Origin: Mycobacterium sp. MFM001 | GTDB taxonomy: Bacteria; Actinomycetota; Actinomycetes; Mycobacteriales; Mycobacteriaceae | Direction of reading: 5' to 3' | Length of the DNA stretch: 64,000 nucleotides | Assembly: GCF_003402475.1 (NCBI RefSeq) | Contig: NZ_BFAB01000016.1 | Location: 16,149-80,148, forward strand | In this document: positions 35,109-42,264 of the stretch, in pieces | How the letters are laid out: each line of letters starts with the position of its first letter | How positions within the stretch are numbered: the first letter of the stretch is position 1 | Program-made: the position numbers and the translations under genes | The notes under the pieces: model-generated | What the model was told of the DNA's origin: nothing | The model's input: only the letters and a program-made list of their open reading frames with translations | Database searches by the model: none

Positions 35109-36074
35109 TTATTTACGGAGTCTTTGGTGGGTGTGCCAATCCGCCCCGCTGGGCAGCGATTCGAGCACGTCATCTAGTGCGGCGGCGATGCGTTGCTCGG
35201 TGCCCGAGGTCAACATCGTCCACACCCGCCCGTCCGGGCCGGCGTTCGACGAAATCAGCACGCGGCCAAGCACTGTGTCGGCCACCATCAGCGCCCGCGA
35301 CGAGATCGCGGGCCCCTCGACGCGGTGTTCGATCGCGCTCACCGCGGCCCGCGCCGCGGTGGCATCCCCGACCACCTCCACGATGCGGGCTTGCTCAACG
35401 CTCATCCCGGTCTCGGTAAGCATCGCCACCACGTTCAAATCCGGGTGGGATTGCCATTGGGTCACAATCGAATCCAGCACGTCGGCTTCGATGCTCACCC
35501 CATGGAACTGGGCCGGCTCCACCGCGCCCAGCAAGTCGGTTACGGCCGAGCTGATCGGTGTTTGTCCCAGAGGGGAGACCACAACCTCATCCAGTTGTTC
35601 TGCCTGCTCGTCGGTTTCGTCGGGGTTGTCGATCTGCCACACCCGCGCGGCACCTATCCACCAGCCGTCGCGGCGACACAACGCGGCCGCGCGCTGCACC
35701 GGTTGACGGGCCCGCCAGCGCGCCAGCGCCTCGTAGGCTTCGATGGGGTCATCTGGCGGCACAAAGGCCGGCGGCGGGCCGGACAGCCGCCCGGCGCTGC
35801 TGGCGGTGGGGGCGCTGATGGTGATGTCGACTTCAATGTCGGGGCGGCCCAAGGTCATTACCCAGTCGGCGACGTCGGGATCGAGCACACCGGCCACACT
35901 GCACACCCCGACCTGCTGCAGTACTTCCAGGCCGGGATGCCCGCCGAGGTCCTCGACACCGCCCACCGGGCGGATCTTCAACACCGCCGGCAGCCGGGTA
36001 ACCCCAGCAAGCGCGGCTGTCAACCACAACCCTTCAGAAGTGGTTGACAGCCGCGCTGGGCTGTCGACCGACAT
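35109..36074 (-). CDS. espG: EspG-type PE/PPE chaperone
   Basis: A 321-residue cytosolic protein. It begins 'MSVDSPARLSTTSEGLWLTA' and contains 'WVMTLGRPDIEVDITI' and 'WWIGAARVWQIDN', patterns of EspG, which binds the tip of PE-PPE pairs and passes them to the ESX machine. A PE and a PPE gene lie upstream in the same leftward unit, so its substrates are probably those two. The start three bases after the esxA stop is chosen over the upstream in-frame starts, which would overlap esxA. Confidence 0.85.
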   Translation of the reverse strand: MSVDSPARLSTTSEGLWLTAALAGVTRLPAVLKIRPVGGVEDLGGHPGLEVLQQVGVCSVAGVLDPDVADWVMTLGRPDIEVDITISAPTASSAGRLSGPPPAFVPPDDPIEAYEALARWRARQPVQRAAALCRRDGWWIGAARVWQIDNPDETDEQAEQLDEVVVSPLGQTPISSAVTDLLGAVEPAQFHGVSIEADVLDSIVTQWQSHPDLNVVAMLTETGMSVEQARIVEVVGDATAARAAVSAIEHRVEGPAISSRALMVADTVLGRVLISSNAGPDGRVWTMLTSGTEQRIAAALDDVLESLPSGADWHTHQRLRK

Positions 36075-36076
36075 GC

Positions 36077-36373
36077 TCAAATCGAGCGGAAACCGGCCGC
36101 GGCCCCCAGGTCGGTCATCTCCCCATGCTGCGACGCGCCCGCGATCGCGGTGCCGTGCCGATTGATGGTGTCGAAAACCTGGTTGAACGCCAACCCGATC
36201 TGGGCGTGGCACTCCTGGGCCGCATTCGAGCCGTGCTGGGTCCAGATCTCGGCGATGCTCGCGATCTGGTTTTGCGAATCCTGCTGCAAGCCCTGCATGT
36301 GGGTGACAAGGCTGGCCTGCTGGGTCGCGTGGTCAACCATGCGCAGATGGTCATAGCGCATCATTCCGGACAT
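36077..36373 (-). CDS. esxA: EsxA-like WXG100 substrate
   Basis: A 98-residue helical-hairpin protein. W44 is followed by T-Q-H-G ('AEIWTQHGSNAA'), so the turn is W-x-x-x-G rather than strict W-x-G. It should form a dimer with the EsxB-like protein encoded 48 bases upstream. It has no Y-x-x-x-D/E end signal, which is typical for the EsxA partner. Ends 'GAAAGFRSI'. Confidence 0.88.
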   Translation of the reverse strand: MSGMMRYDHLRMVDHATQQASLVTHMQGLQQDSQNQIASIAEIWTQHGSNAAQECHAQIGLAFNQVFDTINRHGTAIAGASQHGEMTDLGAAAGFRSI

Positions 36374-36420
36374 ATTGCAGTGTTCTCCTCAATTGTCGAA
36401 TTGGATTGGGGCAGCTGCGC

Positions 36421-36723
36421 TTAGGTCGAGGCGATGCTGCCCAGCTGGGCGGCGTTCTGCTCGTTCATCTGCGCGTACTGATGCGCCGAAGCGCGGATCT
36501 GGTCGATGCACGCCTGAAAGCGCGCCGACACCTGCTTGCCGGTCACCGCGATGTCCTCGGTGGTGCGCATCGACGCCAACGCAGCCGCCCCGGAAAACGG
36601 GCCGCTCGTCAGATCCTGATTCATCTGCATGTACCGGCCCAACGAGGACACCACCTCGTCGCGGATGCCTTCCAGCCGTGCGGCCGCCTCCAGCATCCGT
36701 TCGGTATCAGTGGACAAAGCCAT
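36421..36723 (-). CDS. esxB: EsxB-like WXG100 substrate
   Basis: A 100-residue partner of the EsxA-like protein. The turn motif is F43-S-G ('GPFSGAAALAS'), with Phe in place of the usual Trp. The C-terminus carries the secretion signal region 'HQYAQMNEQNAAQL' (Y83), in which the position expected to be D/E is Asn followed by Glu. AGGAGAT precedes the ATG by eight bases. In ESX-1-like systems this subunit carries the recognition signal for EccC. Confidence 0.88.
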   Translation of the reverse strand: MALSTDTERMLEAAARLEGIRDEVVSSLGRYMQMNQDLTSGPFSGAAALASMRTTEDIAVTGKQVSARFQACIDQIRASAHQYAQMNEQNAAQLGSIAST

Positions 36724-36739
36724 TGCTAAGATCTCCTTC

Positions 36740-36780
36740 TGTCACTTCGCCACCGTGGGAATGTCACTTCGCCACCGTGG
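36740..36780. repeat. 19-bp tandem duplication upstream of esxB
   Basis: TGTCACTTCGCCACCGTGG occurs at 36740-36758 and again at 36762-36780, separated by three bases. It is directly upstream of the esxB ribosome site, between the PPE and esxB genes, and may be a duplicated regulatory element or simply a slippage duplication. Confidence 0.7.
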
Positions 36781-36846
36781 ACAACTTGCGTATTCCGCTG
36801 TTTGGTAAGCAGCCGTGTTGCTGCGCTGAAAAACCCCCGCCGAGGA

Positions 36847-38235
36847 TCACACCTCCTGCCCTTGCACGTAGACGACTCCGCCGTCGGTGTACACCGGAAC
36901 TGCGTCGCCGACGCCGTCGTCGACGAGCACACTCTTATCCGCCTGCCCCGGGTCGCGGTTCTTGCGCTGCTGCGAGCCGCCGGCCCCAAAAGGCATGCCG
37001 TACATGCCGCTTCCCATCGGCCCCGCCCCCGGCGCGCTCCCGGCACCGCGCACCCCGGCCACGGCCTTATCGCTCGCGCCGGTGTTCGACCACCAGGACG
37101 AGGGCACGCCCATCGGACCGGCCATCCCTGCCCCGGCCGAGGGTTTGGTCAGCATCGCGCTCACCGCAGAACCGCCGCCGGCGAACCCGCCGTTGGCCCC
37201 GCTCAAACCCGACCACGGCGAGCCCGCCGCCGAGATCGGCCACGCCCCCAGCCCAGGCGTGCCGCCGCCGCCGAAACCACCGCTGGCCGCCGACAACGCC
37301 GGCGACATCAGACCACTGAGCTGCCCACCCATCGCCGAAGGCAGCGACTGGGCTTGCGACAGCATCGATCCCGCGCTTGACGACGCCATCGACGGCGCCG
37401 ACATCACCGACCCCATCATCGCCTGCGCCGGCCCCAACGCCTGCCCCGCATCGAGCTGCTGGCCGCCGCCCGGCCCGGGCGCCCCAGCCGCTGGCGCCGG
37501 GCTCGAACCGGCCTGGCCGGCCTGCGCGCCTTGACCCGCCGAGGCCGCCGACGCGGCCGCCACCCCGGCCCCGGTCGTCGCAACACCCGCCCCCGTCGAG
37601 GCCACCGAGGTACCTGCCTGAGTACCGGCACCAAGCGCCATCCCCGCGCCTTGCAGGCCCAGCGACATTCCCATCGCCGCCGCGCCGGCGGCCATCGCCG
37701 CAGCCGGATTCGCCGCGGTCGGCATCACCGGCAGCGGCATCGACAACGACCCCAACAGTCCGGTCACCGCAGTCAAATAGCCCATCATCGAACCGGCGTT
37801 TTGCGCCCAAAACTCGCCGTACTCGGCGTTCGTCTCCGCGATCGCCGGGGTGTTCTGGCCCAGAATGTTCGTGGCCTCCAACACCGCTTCCCGCATCCGG
37901 TTGGCCACCACCGTGGGAAACGGGATCGTGGCCGCGACCGCCGCCCCGTAAGCGTTGATACCGGCCCCGATCGTCGCCGCCGCCTTCTCGGCGTGCGCCG
38001 CGGCGGTCATCATCCACGCCGTGTGCCCCAGCGCGGCCTCCATCATCGCCGCACCGCCCAAACCCACAAACGATGTCGCCGTACTCACGGCGGTCGCCGC
38101 CATTTGCGTGGCCTGGCTCATATGGGTCGCGGCGGCAGTCTCAAACCCCGTCACATGAGGAACATGCGCCGTCGGGCCCGCCCCGGCCAGCGTCAACCGA
38201 AAAGCGTTGACCTCCGGCGGGATCCCCCAATACAT
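36847..38235 (-). CDS. PPE family protein
   Basis: A 462-residue protein. The first 170 residues are the PPE helical domain: 'IPPEVNAFRLTLAGAGP' near the start, 'HTAWMMTAAAHAEKAAATI' and 'ETNAEYGEFWAQNAGSMMGY'. The rest is a Gly/Ala/Ser/Pro-rich region of low complexity ending in a charged 'VLVDDGVGDAVPVYTDG'. It would pair with the PE protein encoded 32 bases upstream and be carried by EspG. It is a substrate of the plasmid ESX system; in ESX-1-like loci such PE-PPE pairs are also needed for secretion. Confidence 0.9.
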   Translation of the reverse strand: MYWGIPPEVNAFRLTLAGAGPTAHVPHVTGFETAAATHMSQATQMAATAVSTATSFVGLGGAAMMEAALGHTAWMMTAAAHAEKAAATIGAGINAYGAAVAATIPFPTVVANRMREAVLEATNILGQNTPAIAETNAEYGEFWAQNAGSMMGYLTAVTGLLGSLSMPLPVMPTAANPAAAMAAGAAAMGMSLGLQGAGMALGAGTQAGTSVASTGAGVATTGAGVAAASAASAGQGAQAGQAGSSPAPAAGAPGPGGGQQLDAGQALGPAQAMMGSVMSAPSMASSSAGSMLSQAQSLPSAMGGQLSGLMSPALSAASGGFGGGGTPGLGAWPISAAGSPWSGLSGANGGFAGGGSAVSAMLTKPSAGAGMAGPMGVPSSWWSNTGASDKAVAGVRGAGSAPGAGPMGSGMYGMPFGAGGSQQRKNRDPGQADKSVLVDDGVGDAVPVYTDGGVVYVQGQEV

Positions 38236-38267
38236 GCCCGGTGTCCCTCGTCGCCTCGCCCTGGTGC

Positions 38268-38564
38268 TTACAGAGCCAGCTGCGCGGCCGCCGCGGTGTC
38301 CATGGCAGCGTAGGCCGCCGACGACGCACCCGCGGTCGCGGCGAACAAACCCCGCTGGGTCACACCGATCCCGGTGGCCGCCAGATACTGGGCGGCGTGC
38401 GCGGTGATCGCCTCAGCGAACATCGCCGACACCTCTTCCCCACCCATCGGCACCGGCACCGCCATCGCCGGAGCCGAGCCGGCCAGCGTCGCCCCGGTCA
38501 CCGCCGCACCCGCAGCCTCGGTAGCGCCCTGAGCCGCAACCAGCGGTGCATCCACAAATAACAT
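38268..38564 (-). CDS. PE family protein
   Basis: A 98-residue protein that starts 'MLFVDAPLVAAQGATEA' and ends with 'YAAMDTAAAAQLAL', a textbook Y-x-x-x-D secretion motif (Y85, D89). Gene starts at ATG 38564; another ATG two codons upstream (38570) is only three bases from GGAGGG and so is less likely. It is the first gene of the leftward PE-PPE-esxBA-espG-espI-eccD-mycP-eccE unit. Confidence 0.85.
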   Translation of the reverse strand: MLFVDAPLVAAQGATEAAGAAVTGATLAGSAPAMAVPVPMGGEEVSAMFAEAITAHAAQYLAATGIGVTQRGLFAATAGASSAAYAAMDTAAAAQLAL

Positions 38565-38896
38565 TGCCATCACCCTCCCGTATCGGCGTACGTCAAATAA
38601 GAGCGTAAACCGCTCATTGCAGCCCGCCAACCACTAGCGCCAACATTGCCCGAAATTCATCCCAATTCATCACCAGTGGTTGAAATACGCTGGTCACCAA
38701 GGCTTTGCGCATGCACACAGCGTTTGCCGCGGGTTCGCTGACCCCGGCTTCCCCCGGTCTGCATCGCAGCCCTCCTGGCGGCTGAGACTTTGACACCAAT
38801 CCTGCGCGGAATCCGCGTCGCGTTGCGACCCCATCGAGGTATCGTTTCGCACTCACTCAAGTCTCGTTTGGTCTCACTTTCGGTTAGGGTCGTGGG
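38565..38896. promoter_or_regulatory. Divergent intergenic region, ESX unit 1 versus HTH regulator
   Basis: A 332-base region that should hold the promoters of the PE-to-eccE unit and the rightward regulator at 38897. It contains a perfect -35-like TTGACA at 38791-38796 without an obvious -10, and several GTCTC/GAGAC copies between 38786 and 38876 that could be operator half-sites. No ORF in it looks real. Confidence 0.4.
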
Positions 38897-39679
38897 GTGG
38901 CCATCGCGCTCAAAGCCCTGCTGCAGCAGCGCCACCTGCACGCCTACCCGGCGTTCGTTGCCGAATACCAGCGCCGGGCAAAAGAACTGGACCTGCCCCG
39001 CCGCCCGGCCCCGCCGACCAAAGCCCAGTACTACCGCTGGGTGGGCGGCCAGATTCACCACCTTCCGCGCGGCGACCATTGCCAGGTGCTGGAGAAGATG
39101 TTTCCCGGCTGGACAGCCCGGCAGCTGTTCGCCCCCTGCCCCGACAACGACCAAGCGCCCCCAGCCGGCGCCGGACTATTGGCCTCGGTCGCGCCGAGCG
39201 TGGCCCCCGCGATCCTCGAGGGCCTGTGGGTCACCGGCTTCATCTTCGATGCCAACCAGCGCCACATCGACTTGTCGGCCATCACGGTCACCGATAATGG
39301 CCTGACCGCACGCAATTACCCGCCCGAGCCCCGCGCGGAAAACCACTCCTCGGGGTTCCGCAACGACATCGAGGCAGGCGTGTTCGGCCGCCACGTGATC
39401 GGGCACTGGCGCAACATCAACGATTCCTACTTCTACGGCTGCATCCATCTGGCAGTGCTGCCCGGAGAAACGGTGCTCGACGGCTACTGCACCGCCTTCG
39501 TCTCCGACACCCAGGTCGTGGCCGAACCGTGGCGATGGGTGCGCGTCGATCCGCGCTCCACCCAAGGCGTCGACCTGGCTACCGTCAAACTCGCCGACCC
39601 GCGCCGGCTCTACGATGCGATTGCCGCACACACCCGCTTCGACGGGGCGATCCCGCTCGACCAACTAACGGAGGACTAA
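38897..39679 (+). CDS. HTH-type regulator of unknown specificity
   Basis: A 260-residue protein. The N-terminal 90 residues look like an actinobacterial HTH of the type that starts 'ALKALLQQRHLHAYPAFVAE' and reads 'YYRWVGGQIHHLPRGDHCQV' then 'LEKMFPGWTARQLF'. The rest is an alpha-beta effector-like domain ('WVTGFIFDANQRHIDLSAI', 'RHVIGHWRNINDSYFYGCIH'). GTG 38897 follows GGGTCGTGGG. It faces away from the ESX genes with which it shares a 330-base intergenic region, so it may control them. Confidence 0.6.
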   Translation: MAIALKALLQQRHLHAYPAFVAEYQRRAKELDLPRRPAPPTKAQYYRWVGGQIHHLPRGDHCQVLEKMFPGWTARQLFAPCPDNDQAPPAGAGLLASVAPSVAPAILEGLWVTGFIFDANQRHIDLSAITVTDNGLTARNYPPEPRAENHSSGFRNDIEAGVFGRHVIGHWRNINDSYFYGCIHLAVLPGETVLDGYCTAFVSDTQVVAEPWRWVRVDPRSTQGVDLATVKLADPRRLYDAIAAHTRFDGAIPLDQLTED

Positions 39680-39682
39680 TCG

Positions 39683-40066
39683 GTGAGTCTGTCCAAACAC
39701 CAGGTGCAGCAGGTCATCGACACCTATCTGCGGGCATGGACCAGCCAAGACCCCGAACTGATCCTGACCGTCTTCACCCCCACCGCCACCTACCATGAAC
39801 GCGTCCTCGGCGAGCCGATCCGCGAACACGCCGGCATCCGCGAGTACTGGCAGACCAAGGTCGTCAAAGAGCAAGCCAACATCGACGCCCGCCTACTCAA
39901 CCTCTATCTCGATGGCACTACCGCCATCGCCGAGTGGGAAGCGCGATTCGACGACCTCGTCAAAGGCCACCGCAAGCTCATGCGCGAGGTCGCCATCCTC
40001 GAATTCGACGGCGATCGCATCGCCAGCCTGCGCGAGTACTGGGCATCCCAGCCGCTCGAACGATGA
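39683..40066 (+). CDS. SnoaL/NTF2-like protein
   Basis: A 127-residue protein of the nuclear transport factor 2 fold: 'VIDTYLRAWTSQDPELILTV', 'FTPTATYHERVLGEPIREHA', 'IREYWQTKV' and 'AIAEWEARFDD'. Such proteins bind or convert small hydrophobic molecules, but no catalytic Asp-His pair can be assigned here. The start follows the regulator stop by three bases, so they form an operon. Confidence 0.75.
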   Translation: MSLSKHQVQQVIDTYLRAWTSQDPELILTVFTPTATYHERVLGEPIREHAGIREYWQTKVVKEQANIDARLLNLYLDGTTAIAEWEARFDDLVKGHRKLMREVAILEFDGDRIASLREYWASQPLER

Positions 40067-40261
40067 CCAGGCAGGTCCAGACACTAAGTGCCAGCGCTTA
40101 TTCCGGGTAGTCGCAGACTTAACGGTCGGTGTGATGACCTTGGGTTGCATGGCTTCCGCTGCGCTAACCCCGGTCGGGTGGCGCCTCTAATCGTCGTCAT
40201 GCCAAGGCGTTCCTGACATTAATCCCGCGGAACCGGTTCACGCCCAACCTTCTGATGAGGC

Positions 40262-40720
40262 ATGATATTCGCCATGCGCACGCAGACACCTTCTCTTGTC
40301 AGCGTTGGGTATCAAGGCAAGTCAATCGACGACCTCGTTGAACGGCTTGTCGCCCAACATGTGCAGATTCTCGTTGATGTACGCCTGACGCCGCTAAGCC
40401 GCAAGCCCGGGTTCTCGAAGACCAAGCTCGCCCACGCGCTCGCGGCCGCCGGCATCAGCTACATCCACCACCGTGCGCTCGGCAATCCCAAGGACAACCG
40501 CGCTGGATTCCGTGCAGGAAACCCTGCGGCGATCCAGCGCTACTGCAAGGTGCTTAACGGCGATGCAGCAAGTGCCGCCCTCGAGCACGTCGCCGAACTA
40601 CTCGACGATGGAGTCGTTGCGCTGCTGTGCTTCGAGCGCGATCACACCGAATGCCACCGCGCCATCCTCGCCCGACGCTTACTCGAGGTCCGGCCGGACG
40701 CCTGCGTGATTCACATGTGA
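40262..40720 (+). CDS. DUF488 family protein
   Basis: A 152-residue protein with the DUF488 hallmarks: 'SVGYQGKSIDDLVERLVAQH', 'LVDVRLTPLSRKPGFSK', 'ALGNPKDN' and the C-terminal Cys/His block 'LLCFERDHTECHRAILA'. DUF488 proteins are uncharacterised; the Cys-His end suggests metal or nucleotide binding. Start 40262 or, four codons later, 40274 (which matches the usual 'MRTQTPSLVSVGY' beginning). The 3' end overlaps by 42 bases, tail to tail, the gene on the other strand. Confidence 0.85.
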   Translation: MIFAMRTQTPSLVSVGYQGKSIDDLVERLVAQHVQILVDVRLTPLSRKPGFSKTKLAHALAAAGISYIHHRALGNPKDNRAGFRAGNPAAIQRYCKVLNGDAASAALEHVAELLDDGVVALLCFERDHTECHRAILARRLLEVRPDACVIHM

Positions 40721-41587
40721 GGCACGAAACAAGCTGAGCTGCTCGGTATTTCGTCTAGGCCACCATGTGCCGAGAACCGAGAATGAACCACGGTGCTGGT
40801 GCTGGTTGCCAACAAAAAAGTACAAGTCGCGCTCAGCCGCCGTCATCTCCTCAGCCCACCGCTTGCGAATGTGGTTGATCGCCTGCGGGCCGTATTTGCG
40901 TTGCCAACTGCGGCCGGCTTGGCCGAGCTCCCAGTCGAGGACCTTCTGAAGGTGACCACGACACTTCGGTTCAGTGCATCGGTAGTCGTAGCGGACCTCG
41001 AACGGCATCGGTTCAAGTGGACGCAGTCCTTCTCCGAATAGGTCGGGCTGGCTTGCCCTTTCGATCTTGCGTTGCTGATCTTCATCCCACGGCTTGCCGG
41101 GACTGACCTTCACCGCTGAGACGATCGGCTTGATGAGACCCAGCGACGGGGCCGGAACATTCATCGAGTTCTTTGTGGCTGCCGCCGCCAGCGCGCACGT
41201 CGTGGTGGCGCCGCGTAGCTGTCCGATCAGCTCCCGGCGTTCGGCCCAGTCGTTTTTCGTCCCGATCTTTCTGATGTGCTCGATGCTTTGCTGGTCAGGT
41301 CGGTAAGACTCGATGCGCGAATCAGTCGCGCCATGTGGCACCACGTCGACCTCAATGACTTCGTACTTCTCAAACTGCGCACCTTCATCGACATTGCGGA
41401 ACCGCACCGGATACAGCCGTATCCACTCCGGTACACCACGATCGATGCGAACGCCCGCAACGCACACGGTCTCGTCGCATTTCAGCGATGGGTTGGGATA
41501 CGTCTTCACAGTGATGAGTATCCGAGCACGCTCGTAGCCGCGACCGGCTCTGCGCATCTGCATCCTGTTCGCCGGATTTAGGCTCAC
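40679..41587 (-). CDS. KTYP-motif protein, recurrent DUF488 neighbour
   Basis: A 302-residue soluble protein. It starts near 'RILITVKTYPNPSLKCDET', then 'VCVAGV' and 'PEWIRLYPVRFRNVDEG', and later carries a Cys-rich knuckle 'YDYRCTEPKCRGHLQKVL'. I recall proteins with the KTYP...VCTAG...WxRIYPVPFR pattern next to DUF488 genes in many bacteria; their function is unknown. GTG 41587 overlaps the upstream stop (GTGA); an ATG further in (about 41557) is an alternative. It is part of the leftward eccC-HTH operon but overlaps the rightward DUF488 gene at its 3' end. Confidence 0.7.
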   Translation of the reverse strand: MSLNPANRMQMRRAGRGYERARILITVKTYPNPSLKCDETVCVAGVRIDRGVPEWIRLYPVRFRNVDEGAQFEKYEVIEVDVVPHGATDSRIESYRPDQQSIEHIRKIGTKNDWAERRELIGQLRGATTTCALAAAATKNSMNVPAPSLGLIKPIVSAVKVSPGKPWDEDQQRKIERASQPDLFGEGLRPLEPMPFEVRYDYRCTEPKCRGHLQKVLDWELGQAGRSWQRKYGPQAINHIRKRWAEEMTAAERDLYFFVGNQHQHRGSFSVLGTWWPRRNTEQLSLFRASHVNHAGVRPDLE

Positions 41588-42264
41588 CCGGACGTTTCCC
41601 ACTCGGTTCCACCGCGCAATGCCAGCTGTGCAGCAGCCCGCGCATTCTCCCCGATCGACCGGAACTTCTCGGCTTGTCTTACCGCTTCTGCCGCCGCGGT
41701 GTCGGCTTCTGCGGCAATCGCTTCCAAGCGTTGCGCCAGTAGTCTGGCCGACAGCGCCGAACTGCGCACGCGCGCTTCGCCGCCGGCCAGGACCGCCTCG
41801 AAGCTGCCCGGCTCCCAGCCCAGCGCGGCGCCGATCGCATCCCGGATCGCTTTGCGGGCCGGCACCTCGGCGTGATTAATCAGCCGCGACACCACCGGCC
41901 GCGACACGCCTGCAATGTGTGCCAGCTCGTTCTTATTGAGGCCCAACGTGTTTCGGGAATGGTCGATTCGCGCGGCCAGCCGCCGGGCCGCCGACGTGCT
42001 GTAGGACAGCTCCTGGTGGCCGTCGATCGGCTCTGCGCCGGCCAGGACCGCCTCAAAGCTGCCTGGCTCCCAGCCCAGCGCGGCGCCGATCGCGTCTCGC
42101 GTCGCTTTGCGGGCCGGCACCTCGGCGTGATTAATCAGCTGCGACACCACCGGCCGGGAGACTCGCGCGTTGCGGCTCAAATCCTGAAGGGACAGGCCCT
42201 TTTCGGTGCGGGCACGATCCACCCGCTGTGCGAGCCGACCGGCGTCGCGGGAACTGTAGTTCAA
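41584..42264 (-). CDS. Regulator with two tandem XRE-type HTH domains
   Basis: A 226-residue protein made of two nearly equal halves: 'VSRPVVSQLINHAEVPARKA' at about 35-55 and 'VSRPVVSRLINHAEVPARKA' about 84 residues later, each followed by 'IGAALGWEPGSFEAVLAG'. The C-terminal 60 residues form an Ala/Glu-rich coiled coil. Such a protein could bind two half-sites at once. Its ATG overlaps the eccC stop (ATGA), so it is produced with EccC; its stop overlaps the start of the KTYP gene. A role in controlling ESX or transfer expression is likely but not shown. Confidence 0.8.
   Translation of the reverse strand: MNYSSRDAGRLAQRVDRARTEKGLSLQDLSRNARVSRPVVSQLINHAEVPARKATRDAIGAALGWEPGSFEAVLAGAEPIDGHQELSYSTSAARRLAARIDHSRNTLGLNKNELAHIAGVSRPVVSRLINHAEVPARKAIRDAIGAALGWEPGSFEAVLAGGEARVRSSALSARLLAQRLEAIAAEADTAAAEAVRQAEKFRSIGENARAAAQLALRGGTEWETSG

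Noticed and set aside
38657..39154. 165-codon leftward frame between the PE gene and the HTH regulator
   Set aside because: Overlaps the better supported regulator and has no motif.
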